Positions 21,804-34,880 of a DNA stretch of 64,000 nt are shown here, piece by piece. Under the pieces are notes generated by a model. It was given only the letters and a program-made list of their open reading frames with translations. It made no database searches and was not told where the DNA came from. Position 1 is the stretch's first letter. The number at the start of each line of letters is the position of its first letter. Origin of the DNA: Daphnia carinata (Eukaryota; Arthropoda; Branchiopoda; Diplostraca; Daphniidae); the NCBI RefSeq assembly GCF_022539665.2, contig NC_081332.1, forward strand, positions 5,719,803 to 5,783,802, written 5' to 3'. The position numbers and the translations under genes were made by a program.

Positions 21804-23240
21804 AAATCATTGTATAAGGCTCTTGAATGATAAAATAGCACCCCTAGAATGTTGCATTGTTGATAGTTGTGTTCCCAGTATGCTGAAAATCCTTTCCTAT
21901 TGGATAATTTTTTTTTTTAGATTAGACATGGTTGGCAAAAAGCAGAAGAAATGCTTTGTCATAAATTCAAAAAATTTTCAAGAAAATTTCTTTCATACCT
22001 AAAAAGTCCATGTATGATGTTCATCGCTGCAATGCCAACGAAACGAAACATCTTTAGGGCCATTTAAGTACCCAGCTTCACCAACACTCTGAACGTAAAG
22101 GACAAGTTGTTCTTTAGCAAGAGAAGCAGAATTATTTGAGGCTTCTAGCTACGACAGAACTATAAAGGATTGTTGTTACACAGGATTCATTCACACAAGA
22201 TAGTACTTCTCATTAGACAATTTGCATACTCTATTACTTTACCTCATACCTTAATGGTAATGCACTTTCAGTGTTTTTCAACTGTAGGCTCACTCTTCCA
22301 TCCTGTAACACTTCGAGACTTGACTTGATCCCCCACTAAAATTCTGTGAATTCAAAATAATAGCATTAAAAATACTCTTTTGATAGACAAAAAACCGAAA
22401 AGTACCTAATTCATGTTTTATGTTGAACTCATGCTATTTCTGGGTTTCCGTACCACACCCATTTTCAGCCCAAATACGGTCCCACAATTGTTCACTTCCT
22501 TCGCTGCATGGACTTATTACTAACAATTCTTTTAGTGCAGCACTAACAGAATTTAACTTTAACACACTGTCAGGTGGTAGACTGAATAACTAAACAATAA
22601 ATAATTGTTTGTTAAAATTCTATACTTATTTTGAATTCTTATTTGAAAAGTTTAGGTACCTGACTGTGTTCGCCTAATGCCAATTCATCCTCATGTTCAG
22701 TTAGGGATGAGTTTGGAAAAACCTCCTTCACTGTTTGGAAACTGTTCCGTTCCAATTTGTTCTTTTCCCCTACCTGAGCTTGTAGACTCAAAATTTGAGC
22801 TACAAAACACAAATGAATAAAAGCAAATAAATAGAATCATTACGTATTAGGCCTTACCATCCTTAGCATTGCTGTTATCTAATATTTTGTGTTGTTCCAA
22901 TAATTGGGCCTGCAGCTTCATAATTTGATCTAATAAACAATAATTAATAATTGAAAACCAATATAATAATCTTTATACTTACCATCCTTTCGTTGTATTA
23001 TCTTATCCATTTTTCAATTGTTCCTCCAGCCACGAGTTTTTCTCCAGCCACGCGTTTTTCTCCAGCCACGCTACTCAATTAACTGCTAATGGGATACAAT
23101 TAACTCAAATCGCTTACATGCCTGTAATAACGAAACCGACTGGTAGATGGCTACGGGTAGAAAAAAGAGAAAAAAGTGTGATTTTTTTTTTTTTTTTGGG
23201 GGTTTTTTTTTTTTTTTTTTTATGTAAAACGGATTGCCAT

Positions 23241-24042
23241 ATATGCCATGCGTTTGAATCTTTTTGGTTTCTATCAGAAAATGTCTGAAACTTCGAAAGT
23301 ATTCTTTTATTTGCTACGCAGTTACGGAGACGGACCTGTTACTATCTTTTTGAGGCGTGATATGGACCAACATTCAGAGCATTTTGACAAATCGATTTCG
23401 TAAGGTATGTTCTTTCTACATTATATTCTCAAAGAAGAAAAAACGCGGTTCAACTGCTGCACGTGTCGTTGTATCAGTGCTGTGTGAAATAACGTTTGCC
23501 TTCTGATGACCTGGCAACCGAAATTATTTCCATACTTTGATCTAGTAGACTTCAGACTGATAAAAGGTACAGAAATTAGTCCAACAAAGGGAAAACAGAG
23601 ATTTTTGTATCCAAGGAAACCACAATATTATTTAAGCTGATATCAGTTAACCTTCTCTGGCATTCTTTTTTGGATGGATATGGTAAAGTTTGATTTCTTT
23701 TTGGTACTACGCCTTCAACTATTCGCAAGGGTATCGTTATTCCACTTTTGCATTATGAACGATTTACGAATAACTGTCATACCCTGTCTATGGAGTTTGG
23801 CGATGAAACCGTAACATGACCGGTATGTAATTTATCGAGATTCAAATCAATCTAGAGCTACAGTGTCAATAAGATAGGCATTGACTGCTTTTTTAAGCTG
23901 CGTAAACAATCAGTGAGATAACGAAATAAGCGATAAGACCAAAAACAATTGGAAATCAGGTATAAACGCTCTGAGCTCCTCATTCCACGAGCGGTACGTG
24001 GTAATTGAAAGATCTCTTTTGTGTTACAACTGTGTTACCAAA
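23241..24042. other. Upstream region of the alpha-mannosidase gene
   Basis: Unique-looking sequence between the end of palindromic element A and the mannosidase start codon. It contains two GATA motifs (GATAA at 23917 and GATAAG at 23932), a TATAAA at 23961 and an initiator-like TCATTC at 23980. The TATA-to-initiator spacing is shorter than usual (about 21 nt), so the promoter call is tentative. GATA sites near gut- and lysosome-type genes are common in arthropods. Confidence 0.4.
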
Positions 24043-27000
24043 ATGGGGACCAACACTGTCCTCAAACTAGTCTGTTTTATTTTTATGGTTGAAATCATCC
24101 ACCAGTCATCGGCGAGACCATCGATACGTGCCGATAACTGTGGCTACCAGGTTGCCAATTTAACATTGATATGTTACGTAACATTTAATAATTATCAAAG
24201 GGCCATTAGTCCGAGACCCAACAAAGTACACTAACAAAAGCATATTCAAAATTAGAGAAATATGGCGAATTGCGCCATATGGAAACATGCTGACGTATTT
24301 CACAGAAAGAACAATAATGGCATGTTTATTTGTTTCTCTGTAGACTTGTCCTCTGGAAAAGGAAGGATTCATCAACGTTCATCTCGTAGCTCGTAAGATT
24401 TCTCATTCTGCATAAAGTTCAATGAATTTAATCACTTATTTCGTTTCTAACAAGACACACACGACGATGCTGGCTGGTTAAAAACTGTCGATCAGTACTA
24501 TTATGGAGGTAAGTAAGACAATTTATAACAGCAACTATACCGTCCTAAAATATTACCCATTGAAAATAAACAGCTCGGAACCAAATTCAAGAAGCCGGAG
24601 TCCAGTACATTATTGATTCGGTGGTAGATGAACTGAAAGACCATCCTGATCGTCGGTTAGTTTCTATTGCAAGACTTAAATATACACAAACTATATAATA
24701 GCCAGATTTAAAAAAATCCGTTAACTACTCACCTTTTTATATTTCAGATTTATTTACGTGGAAATGGCATTTTTCTCAAGATGGTGGGAAGAGCAAAACG
24801 ATGCCACCAAGAACATTGTACGAGACTTGGTAAATCAAGGTCGATTGGAGTTCATCAACGGTGGCTGGTGCATGAATGATGAAGCCACAGCTTATTACGT
24901 GGACATCATTGATCAAATGTCTCTTGGCTTGATGTAAGATGTTATTCACTTTGCAAAGCCATTCATTATCAAATAATAATACTTCTTTTTAACAGTGCTC
25001 TGAACGATACTTTTGGTGAATGTGGACGTCCCCGGATCGCCTGGCAGATAGATCCTTTCGGCCATTCAAGGGAACAGGCCAACCTGTTTGCTGAAATGGT
25101 ATGCATAGATTTTACAACATGCAAATCTTGTTAAAGAATGAGATACTACAAGTTTGTTTGAAATATCAGGGTTATGATGGATTGTTCTTTGGACGACTGG
25201 ATCACGAAGACAAAAAAGAGCGAACATCCAAAAGGACCATGGAAATGATTTGGAAAGCGAGTAACTCTCTAGGTAGACTACATTTTAAATGGGCACAAGA
25301 ATCGATTAAAAGACTCCTTGGCTTTCGCAGTCAATCAAAGCTCGTTGTTTACTGCCGTGAATTACAACTTGTACCAGCCACCGCCTGGTTTCTGTTTTGA
25401 TATTTACTGCAACGACGAACCAATTATTGATGATCCTAAATCCAAAGATTACAACGTCGAAAAGAGGGTAGGTGACGAAAAATTCATACACTACATCAAC
25501 TGATAAAATACTTCATAGGTTACCGACTTTCTCAACTACTGCCAACAACAAGCCAATGCGTATGCCACAGATTCTATCCTTTTGACAATGGGAAGCGATT
25601 TTCATTACCAAGATGCTAACGTTTGGTTTAAGAACATGGATAAGCTTATCAAGTAGAGTATAATATGAATTACAGACCTCCCAATTTATGAATAAAGCAG
25701 CAAACCAGTAACACAGGTACGCGAACGCTCGTCAGACGGAAGGCAGCCGCTTTAACCTGTTCTACTCGACTCCAAGCTGTTACACGAAGGCGTTAAACGA
25801 TCACGCAATCACATGGCCAACCAAGACGGACGACTTTTTCCCGTATGGCAGTGATTCGCACGCTTATTGGACCGGATATTTCACATCTCGTCCAGCTTCT
25901 AAATACATGATTCGACAAGCCAGCAACCTTTTGCAAGTAAAAACGTATTAAATAAAACTTTTTTTTTTGCTTAAGATAAAAAATGATTTGATCTTACGAT
26001 AGAGTTGCAAACAAATGGATGCCACTCTAGCTAGGCAAGGTGCTACCAATGCAGGTGATATTTTCACGATGAAAGACGCCATGGGAATCATGCAACATCA
26101 CGACGCTGTGACGGGCACTGAGAAGCAACACGTCGCCGAAGACTACGCCCTCCTACTTCATAAGGGAGTCGAGGAATGTCGAAAAACACAGACTTCCTAT
26201 TTCGAGTGAGTGAAACCAAATGTAAAGGTAAAAGAACTAAAAACTAATCATTAGTTTGACAGAAAGGAGCTTGTGCGTGGTGATACACCGCTTCCAAAAA
26301 TGTCCTTCTGCCAACTAAACATTAGCCAATGCGAGCCATCAGAGACGAACAATCAATTCGTAATTAACGTCTACAATTCTATGTCACTTGTAGTTGACAG
26401 ATACGTACGTGTTCCACTGCCCTCCGGAATCAATTTCGAAGTTCGCGATACGTTAGGTATGTTGGCACTACCTCTGTGGGTTTAGATATGAAAATTTACT
26501 CGTAGAATGGGACACAAAACAAATATCATTTCAAATGCTTCAGTACATTAAAATAATTATACATTTGTAGGGAATACTATGCCATCGCAAATGATTCCAA
26601 TTGCGGAATCCATCAAAGCTCTTCCGGGTAGAGTAAGCACCGCTACACGAGAACTCGTTTTCCTCGCTAGATATTTACCTCCACTTGGAAGCAAATCTTA
26701 TTTCGTCCTACCAGTGGGCAGTGGTGATGCTGAAACAAGAGAACAAGACAACAAATTTTCCATTTCTAACGAGGTAAATTTCATTTCCCGCTTTAAAATG
26801 ATTTCAATAAAACAATATTTCCGTTACAGAAAGTCAGCGTAGAAATCGACGATGTAACTGGGCTTATCAAATCCGTAACAGTCAACGGCAAAACGACTCC
26901 ACTCAAGCAAGAATTCTTGTGGTACGCTAGTAAAAGTGGAGACAATTCACAAGCTGAGAAACGTGCATCCGGCGCTTATATTTTCCGCCCGGAAGGCAAT

Positions 27001-28337
27001 GATCCATCGGCAATTCCCAGTATCGGTGTCAAAACTACAACATACTTGGGTAAATAAATTTTAAAATTTTATTAAAACTCACCAGCAAACTTTATTTTGT
27101 CATCAGGTGAACTCGTCCAGGAAATCCATCAAGTTTATAATCCCTGGGTGTCTCAGACTATTCGCGTATACAAAGGGCAAGAACATGTTGAACTGGATTG
27201 GGTTGTTGGGCCTATTCCTGTTGAGTGAGTTAAAGCCACTTACTTACAAACTACGGCATTAATAGCATTGCAAATTCGTTAGGGATGGAATCGGAAAGGA
27301 GATTATCAGCCGCATTTCGACTGACATAGCCAGTAAAGCAACTTTCTACACCGATGCAAATGGACGTCAAACTCTCCAACGAGTTCGTGACGTTCGTGAA
27401 TCCTATCCTTACACCGTTACCGAGCCAACAGCAGCCAATTACTATCCTGTTAATTCTCACATCTTCCTTAAAGATTCAGTCGGCAATCAAATGACCGTGT
27501 TGGTCGATCGGCCACAAGGCGGGTCTAGTCTTCACGATGGAGAGCTAGGTAAACACCTTAAATAATATTTGGTAAATTATAATGATTCTAGCTGAACTAC
27601 TTACAGAATTAATGGTGCATCGACGTTGCCTATATGATGACGCTTTCGGTGTGGGAGAGGCACTGAACGAAACGGCTTACGGCACGGGTTTGGTTGTACG
27701 CGGTACCCATTACCTAATTCTTGGAGACGGTACAAATTCGATGAAATTGACGCGTTCGCTGAGTCACGAGCTCTACAAGCAGCCTCAAATTTCATTTATC
27801 CCTTCAACGCTTTCTTTTCTCGAATGGTCAGCTCTCTACAGAACGGAGGTTTGTAATTATTAGTAAATTTTTTCTTTTCCCGGAATAATAATTTAGTGGT
27901 CTAATGCTTCATTAGCAACAATCGATCAGCCGAACTTTACCAAACAATGTTAACTTGTTGACATTGGAAACGCTAGCTGGAGGTAAATATTTGATAAGAT
28001 TGGAGCACATTTACGATGTTGGTGAGGACCCCATTTTGTCACAGTCTGTCACCGTATCACTCGAGGTAAATAAGAAACACTACGGTACTGTAATGAAATT
28101 AACAGTTAAATTGTTCGAATGTTTAAGGGTTTGTTTCCTGGCTTTACCATTGTATCGGCGGAAGAGACTATGCTGGGCGGTAATCAGTTCAAGAAGGATT
28201 CCAACAGGTTGATTTGGAACGCTGCATCCACTGGAAGCAAGGCCGACCAGCAAATGGGGGAGGAGCGTATTGCGGCTGTGCTACTCCGTCCAATGGAAAT
28301 TCGCTCGTATATACTTACTTTGGTTCGCAACAGTTAG
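24043..28337 (+). CDS. MAN2B1: Lysosomal alpha-mannosidase (GH38)
   Basis: Glycoside hydrolase family 38 enzyme that trims alpha-linked mannose from N-glycans in lysosomes; it may also be secreted. It has 19 exons and 999 aa: 24043-24150, 24344-24392, 24455-24508, 24574-24655, 24748-24933, 24996-25098, 25170-25272, 25313-25467, 25519-25652, 25717-25936, 26003-26205, 26263-26456, 26571-26773, 26830-27049, 27107-27224, 27283-27548, 27607-27848, 27916-28065, 28128-28337. A signal peptide starts [16 protein letters not shown]. The zinc site is seen in HTHDD (residues 53-57) and QHHDAV (430-431). The nucleophile Asp179 lies in [14 protein letters not shown]-terminal beta domains match through VHRR and LRPMEIRSY. 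The length and order match human MAN2B1 (about 1010 aa). The first donor is GTTGCC, a weak site. The gene is tail-to-tail with ALDH. Confidence 0.95.
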
Positions 28338-29272
28338 AAATTCTATCGCGTTCACAGCAGTGCCGTATGGCATCAAACTATAAATTTTAAAAAAGGTAAA
28401 GTAGCTGATAAATTTCAGATGTTAATAGAAAAAAATTAGCTTATCATCCAAAAGAGTTTTATTTTTACTTACAGATAGCCAATACTTCTGCCAGTTATGA
28501 AATAGGAAAAAAAGGTTACATTTTGCTCTGCATTTCCGTTTGCATCTGATCGTTAGTCATTCTTACGTAATTCTTGTGTGATGCCACAGTTTGGCTTTCC
28601 CATAACCTTGAGAGAATGCGAATAAGAAGCGGTTTCGGAAAACCTGCATGAAATAATGCAGGTATGTGTGCAGGGGCGGGGTAATGGGAATGCCAATTAA
28701 TCTTGTAAAGAAAAACGAAACAGGGGAAGATAAAAATATCGAGCAGATTGCAATATCGCCTACTTGAGCTGGCATGACCCTGAACGTGGAATGACGTACT
28801 TTTTAATGAGACCGCCAAGGCAGCTTCACTACACGGATGGGTCGCTTTACTAGGTCGAATTTTTGCAAGATATTTCAGACACTTTCCCCCAACGAATGCA
28901 TTCTAATTTCGAATCGCCCTACATACAGTGGTGCTACGTAAACAGAAATGGCCATGCACCAGAAAGTAACAGTGCCAATGTGCGGGGTGTTTTCGCCCAA
29001 AAGAATAGAAGCTTTAGCGCTAGAAGTCCAGAAAAATTTGCCAAGAAATACATATTATTAGGTCAGCATAAAAGGAAAGAGGAATAAACAAAGTTGAATA
29101 ATATAATTTTTAACTTTTGTCCTCAAACGAAACAACAAATGCCCAACATTTCCCCTCTTAACTATTTCTTTTTTTAATGAACCTATTCTATTCTCAAGTT
29201 TTGGATAGCAAAAACTTCTAGAAGAAAAGGTAACTAGAATAGAGTAAGAAGAAACCGGGAAAAAACTTCAAA
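28338..29272. other. Convergent 3' region between mannosidase and ALDH
   Basis: Holds the 3' UTRs of both genes. AATAAA occurs at 29083 on the plus strand, which is far for the mannosidase. Short open frames here have no support. Confidence 0.5.
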
Positions 29273-31782
29273 TTAGAATTTGCTCATCGAGATGGTCACC
29301 GTCTTCATCTCAAGATAGCTATGAAGGCCTTCTTCACCCCTGGAATGAAAACGTATACGTTAGGTTCACTATACACGACGTAGCCAGAAAACAAGAGTTA
29401 CATTTCGCGACCAATTCCTGACTGTTTAAATCCACCGAATGGGGCTTGTGCCGTAACGTGAAGGAAACAATTAACCCTATACATATCAGGCCAAGAAGAA
29501 TGGAACGTTTGAAATAAATAAAAATTGCTAACACTTAAAAAAGTTTACCAAACAGTTCCAGCGTTTACGGCCTGCGAAAACGTCAGAGCTCTGTTGATGT
29601 CGTTGGTTAAAATGCCTGCAGCTAATCCATAGTGCGTGTCGTTTGCGCGCTTGATAACTTCTTCCATGGTGCTAAACTTCATAATTTGTTGGACAGGTCC
29701 AAAAATCTAAAAACGAAAACATATTCAGATTGCATTGCAGCAATAGCTATTTAAAAGGACAATCGAACCTCTTCTTTAGCAATCCTCATGTCATCCTGGA
29801 CATCTACAAACACCGTGGGCTCAATGAAATACCCTTCGGTTCCATGCTGCTGTCCACCAACTTTAAGGCCAGCTCCTTCCTTCTTTCCAGCTTCAATTAG
29901 TGCCATGATTCTGTTGAATTGCAGCTCGCTGACCTGAAAAAAGACGTTGTTTAGGGGAACTGAGGTATGAAATGCAGCGACTCCTTACCTGAGGTCCTTG
30001 GTCAACTTCCCCGAACGGGTCACCCAACTTTCGCTTGCGTGCCAGCTCGGTAGCTTTCTCTACAAACTGGTCATATATGGATTCGTGAACGAACGTACGC
30101 GTGCCGGCACAGCAACCTGATCGTAAGTAAAGAAACATGATCAGCATTTAGTGGTACAGAAGACAATACGACGGTCATGTTACATTGTCCCATGTTGGCA
30201 AAGACTGCAGCGTGACAGGTCTGCACCGCTTTATCCACTAGTTTAGAATTATATTACATTATGTGATAAAACGATGAAATTGATTGCTTTGTTACTAACG
30301 ATCGACATCCGGGAACACGACGATTGGGGACTTCCCTCCCAGTTCCAAACTGACACGTTTCAGATTACTCTTTGCTGCAGCTTCCATGATTAGTTTACCA
30401 ACCTAACATTTGTTTCAGTCATTATTTTCAATAATACCACAGACAATTGGAATTAGACAACCATGGATACTTACTGCAGTAGAACCTGTGAAGGCAATCT
30501 TTTGAACATGTTCATGTGAAGCCAAGGCCGCTCCGGCAGTAGCTCCAAAACCATTCACAACGTTGATTACTCCAGGGGGAAATCCGGCCTTAAAAAACAA
30601 AAAAAGAAAATTCGGTAAACAGGCTATACCAAAATGTCGGCTGAATCATTTGACGCAGAAATTGGTTATGTACTTCGATAGTTAAATGAGCCATATAGAG
30701 GGCAGTCAATGGCGTTTGCTCTGCCGGTTTCATAACGACAGTACATCCAGTAGCAAGAGCAGGGCCCCACTTCCAAGCAAGCATGAGAATTGGAAAGTTC
30801 TGATTGAAAAATAATAGTCAAACTTATTTTTTTGCTCTATGATATCCACAAAATATTTCATACCCAAGGTATGATTTGCCCAGCCACACCAACCGGTTCC
30901 TTTCGCGTCACCACAAACACATTTCCATCTGTCAAAAGAAAGCAGCAAAAAATTAACACGACGATTGACCTTCACCGTATTACGTAGGCTATCATCCATC
31001 ATCGCGTTGACCCAAAATTTTCACCGTACACATGTAATCCACCACTATTACCCTTGACTGTCTAGTGAACAAAGAGGAAGACACAAGCATATGCAAATAC
31101 CTGCTGGTATACTCTGGCCATGGATCTTGTCTGCCCATCCTGCATAGTACTTGAGAGCATAAATTGCACCATAAATATCAAACACAGCATCTTTCAAGGG
31201 TTTGCCGTTGTTATAAGTTTCCAACTGTGCCAAGTAATGCATATCCCTTTCCATGAGTCCAGCTAACTGTAAAACATATGCTGGAATATAAACAAGGATT
31301 AAAATGCAAATAATTTTCATTTTACCTTTTCCATCATGCGGCCTCGTCCTGATGCATCCATGGTTCTCCATTTTGAGCCCAACTTAAATGCCTCATTTGC
31401 AGCATCAACAGCTAGGTCAATGTCAGCCTAGTGTGGAATAATATAGATTAGGTTTACTTGTGTCCTTCTATGCAGCCTTGCTAGTTGGGAAGGCTGTTCA
31501 CACTGGGGGCAACCTATACTAGCGTAAGCATGCATGTGTGGTATGTATACATACCTTATCACCTTCACTGACTTGACAGATAACTTTGCCTGTTGATGGG
31601 TTGACAACTGGGAAGGTCTTCCCACTTTGTGAATCAACAAACTGTCCATTTATGAACAGCTAGAAGAAATAAACAACAAGAAAAATATTCCAGTAATTAT
31701 AAGCAACATAAATTCCACAAGCTTTAAAAAATATTTGTGAAAAGCTAGTGAATACTTTTGTAAATTTAATTTCTGGAGCCAT
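29273..31782 (-). CDS. Aldehyde dehydrogenase, ALDH1/ALDH2 class
   Basis: NAD-dependent oxidation of aldehydes to acids. It has 14 exons and 484 aa on the minus strand: 31782-31756, 31659-31555, 31427-31326, 31266-31101, 30928-30864, 30799-30674, 30588-30475, 30402-30300, 30237-30184, 30116-29989, 29933-29769, 29706-29549, 29476-29402, 29339-29273. The catalytic set is intact with the exact spacing of ALDH2: Asn156 in PWNFP, Glu255 in LELGGKSP, and Cys289 as the middle cysteine of GQCCCAG. The start is MAPEIKFTK with no mitochondrial presequence, so it is probably cytosolic like ALDH1A (retinal or general aldehydes). The last exon gives [17 protein letters not shown], the usual oligomerisation strand. 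The exact substrate cannot be told from sequence. Confidence 0.94.
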
Positions 31783-33925
31783 GGCTTAGTAGGGATGTTA
31801 TCACGGTGACGTCTAAAAGCAGATAGGTCGTTGCTCGATTGCCAGGTTCCATCTCAACCTCAGTTTTATAGAACGTAACCTCCTCCCGGGTAGATCTATC
31901 TCACATCCGGGTAGTTCTATATCACATAACATTTGTCATGCTAGGGTTATCATCTGCTATCTCATAGAATGTCTTTTATGAAAGTCATGATTGAAATGCA
32001 AACAAATCATCTAGACATCGGGGCGAGTTATCAGTAAAATCTACTAATATTGCAATTTAAAAATAGTACAGAAATATGTCTATGTTAGCAAGAAATTTAT
32101 ATTTAAAAAACGTCACGGTGGACAACCGGTATGTTTACCTCCTGCAACGCCATCTACCAGTTTCGGGACATAATTTCAGTTTCGTGACGCAGTTCTCCGT
32201 TTTGTTTGTTCGATTGTTTTCACGGTCCTCAAGTCGTCAATATTGCATTGTCCCTAGGTAGTTTTTTGAAAAATATTAAACGACCATTTGTTAAATGGAA
32301 ATTCACCTGTCCCACTCTTCCGCACTTCTTCGTTTCCTCATTAATAAAAGCCATAATCGAATTAATAATCACGCAAAATTTGAAACAAATAATTTATATT
32401 AAAATAACATGGTAATATGTTCTTTGGAATAATCAGCATAACAAATAAAAACCGGGTAAACTAGTTTGTTTTCCTACTGTTGGATTTAAGCTTTCTAACC
32501 CTTTACGTATTCAAGCTCCATATAAAAAAATATGTTTAAAAAGTTCACAAGCAACAATTCAACGACATGCATATGATCACCAACGACGTGATGTTCAAGC
32601 TCGTTTCTAGAATAGTGGCCGGTTATTTGGACACGTATTCCAGCAGAGTGTCCTGATACTTTTCTTCTTTTCCGAAAAAAAAAACGAAAAGAAAGAGAAA
32701 ACAGGTGAGAAACGATAGAAATAAAAAAAAAAAACCCAAATGGGAAATTTTTCTGCAAATATGTTGGTAAAAGTGTCAGCTGTTAGCCGGTGTATACATA
32801 ATTGTCTGGTTCGAACGGCGCGCTTAAGTAATCCTCTTTCGCGTGTTTCTTCTGCTAACGTCTTTGCTGTGTCAAGGCCTTAACCTACTTTTGAAAAGTA
32901 AAATAAATCTTGTGCCTTTGTATAAAGGAGATAATTTGTTTGAAAAAAGAGAAATCGTTCAAGGCACTTGTGTGGATTTAAATGAGTCTTCAAACTCATC
33001 ATATTGCGCTAGAAGGGTAAACGACTCCCTTTCCCAATACAACGCTAAAGGTTCCATCCATCCACATATACGTCCCTTCGTAGAGAAGAGAAAATCTACC
33101 GGCAGGACGTTGACCATTCGTAACAAAAAAAAAAAAAAAAAAAACCCGCGGTAATATGAATAATTAAGATTATCAGGCGGGTATAATAAACAAGTCCGTG
33201 AAACTTGGGAGTGACCGGGCCGGAGAAAGCAATCGAAGTTCGTTTGAGGAGTGAAAATGATTTCATTTCGTTGTATCATCCCAATACCTTTGTATTCGGA
33301 GCACACCTTGACACTGAAATTTGTTTGAATCGTCTTCACTTTCACTCGTCCCAAAAAAAAAAAAATGGAGTATCGTTTCACGTCTCTTAATAAATAATCA
33401 GAGGAAGAAGCCCAATACGAGAAAACGCACACACACAAAAAAAAAAGTGAAAATACACGAGATCGTCCTCCCCTGGTTAGCCTGTCCTTGGTGGCTAATA
33501 GCTTTAGCTGCTAGCCTGATGAGATGACTATAGTTTATCACGTCAGGTAGTCAAGGACTTTTTCCGAATTAACACAAAATATACATAGCCCGGCGATGGT
33601 ACGTTAACGAACGTTTGCTAGCTCGCACTTTTCCCAAACTCGTCTTTCATCCTGTCTCAACTACCAGCTGGTCACTTTCACAAACGAAAGAGAAAAAAAA
33701 AAAAAAACCTAATAGAGACCATGATTCTAATGCGTCGCGATGTTCTCTCTCTTTTTTTTTTTTTTTTTTTTCTCTTTCTCAATCCTTTTAAATAACCATC
33801 GTCATCTACCAGCTCTTCATGGTTCTCGTATACGCCAAACGGCCATTTTGGGAAGCCGCAGACGGTTGCCGAGGTCTTGTTCAACAAAGCAAAGGAGAGA
33901 GAGAGAGAGAGGAAACGTCCACAAC
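31783..33925. other. Intergenic between ALDH and the first acidic-protein gene
   Basis: Contains the ALDH 5' flank, then unique A+T-rich sequence with poly-A and poly-T tracts. A 103-codon frame at 32843-33154 begins with a hydrophobic stretch but ends in a poly-lysine homopolymer and shows no splice partner or family match, so it is not called as a gene. Confidence 0.5.
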
Positions 33926-33933
33926 TATATAAA
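33926..33933 (+). promoter_or_regulatory. TATA box of acidic-protein gene 1
   Basis: TATATAAA lies about 30 nt before a TGACAGTCC initiator-like site (near 33957) and about 100 nt before the start codon. It is preceded by a GA-repeat (33896-33911). The downstream gene at 38112 has a matching TATATAAG. Confidence 0.65.
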
Positions 33934-34031
33934 GAGGAAAACTTTCCATTGACTCGTGACAGTCCAGCGAGATCCGACGCGCTTGGCTCTTGCGACTAGC
34001 CAAAGAAAAACAAACCACTTTCCTTAAAATC

Positions 34032-34880
34032 ATGCGTTTATCGGTGAGATTAACTTAACAGTTAGTCCTAAATTCTATCAAGTGCCCAAGGTTTGCCTTA
34101 CCTTGTTGTTGACTAACGAAGATGTTTTTTTTTCCCCCTTCCGCGCTTAGGTTCTGATTGTTGTTCTCCTCGTCGGCGTGACAGTGCTGGAGGCCGGACC
34201 AATCCCTCAAAACAAACGCGCTAAGGTAAATGCACAGTTGTGTCACAAAAAGGGACGTTTGCGGATTTCATTGTTTCTTTTTTTCTACTTACATTTTTCT
34301 CCCCCCCCCCCCGCGATTGCCGGCTCACGTGTTGCCGCAAACAATTCGGGAAAAATAACAGTGGAAGCCTAAGGCCATTCGTGATAAAGAAGCAGCCGAG
34401 GCTAAGGCCGCCGAAGAGGCCGCGGCCAAAGCAACTGAGGAATCAGCCAAAGTAGCAGCCACAACCGAAGAGGCCAAAAAGGCTGAAGAAGTCAAAGCGG
34501 TGGAAACAACGGCGCAAAATGTCCAAGCGGATCAAGTGATAACCAAAGCCGTTTCCGAAGCTCCGGCCACCGTCCTGGCTGACGACGATGCGTCCAGCAA
34601 AGTGTGCCATCCTGAAAGTGAAAAGAAATCTACAAAGACAGAGGTCGAAGAAAAATCTGAGCAGGTTGCAGCCGTCGTAGTAGCTGAAGCTGCCATCGTC
34701 GTAGAGGAACCCACCGTTGTTGTTGCGGATGAACCTGCGGCCACTGAATCTGCAGTTGTTGCAGACGAAATAGTTGTTGTAAACGAAGCACCCGCCGTAT
34801 TGATAGCGGATGAACCTGCTACTATCGTTGTAGACGAACCTGCTGTTGTCAAGGTAGAAGAATCAGGTCCCGCCGTATAA
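34032..34880 (+). CDS. Secreted acidic low-complexity protein 1
   Basis: A 201-aa protein from exons 34032-34043, 34151-34225 and 34362-34880, all joined in phase 0. The first coding exon encodes only MRLS. The signal peptide continues in exon 2 (VLIVVLLVGVTVLEA) and is followed by GPIPQNKRAK. Exon 3 begins with an Ala/Glu/Lys-rich stretch (KEAAEAKAAEEAAAKA) that should be helical, then Val/Ala/Glu/Asp-rich repeats with VVADEPA, VLIADEPA and VVDEPAVV words. One Cys only. No known domain is recognised. A role in an extracellular matrix, cuticle or secretion is inferred only from the signal peptide and composition. It shares its gene plan with the 38112 gene, so the two are probably an old tandem duplicate. 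Confidence 0.8.

Larger units (their letters stand above)
18205..23240. mobile_element. Palindromic element, locus A (5.0 kb, arms about 2.1 kb)
   Basis: The left arm (about 18205-20345) is repeated in inverted orientation as the right arm (about 21055-23240). The outermost words match as terminal inverted repeats: TGGCAATCCGTTTTACAT on the left and its complement near 23215-23235 on the right. Inside each arm, in order from outside in, are a homopolymer block, a CGTAGCCATCTACC word, remnants of a multi-exon gene, and a GC-rich stem-loop block. The centre (20346-21054) has three tRNA-like sequences. I see no transposase that I can name and no clear target-site duplication. It could be a foldback-type DNA element, a non-autonomous element, or two copies inserted head to head. 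The same structure recurs at locus B. Confidence 0.75.

Noticed and set aside
23998-24234. Reading mannosidase exon 1 through to the stop at 24234 as a separate small secreted protein
   Set aside because: Splicing at 24150 joins in phase to TCPLEKEG and HTHDD, giving the full GH38 N-terminus.
32843-33154. 103-codon frame with a hydrophobic start
   Set aside because: It ends in a poly-A derived lysine run, has no partner exon and resembles no family.
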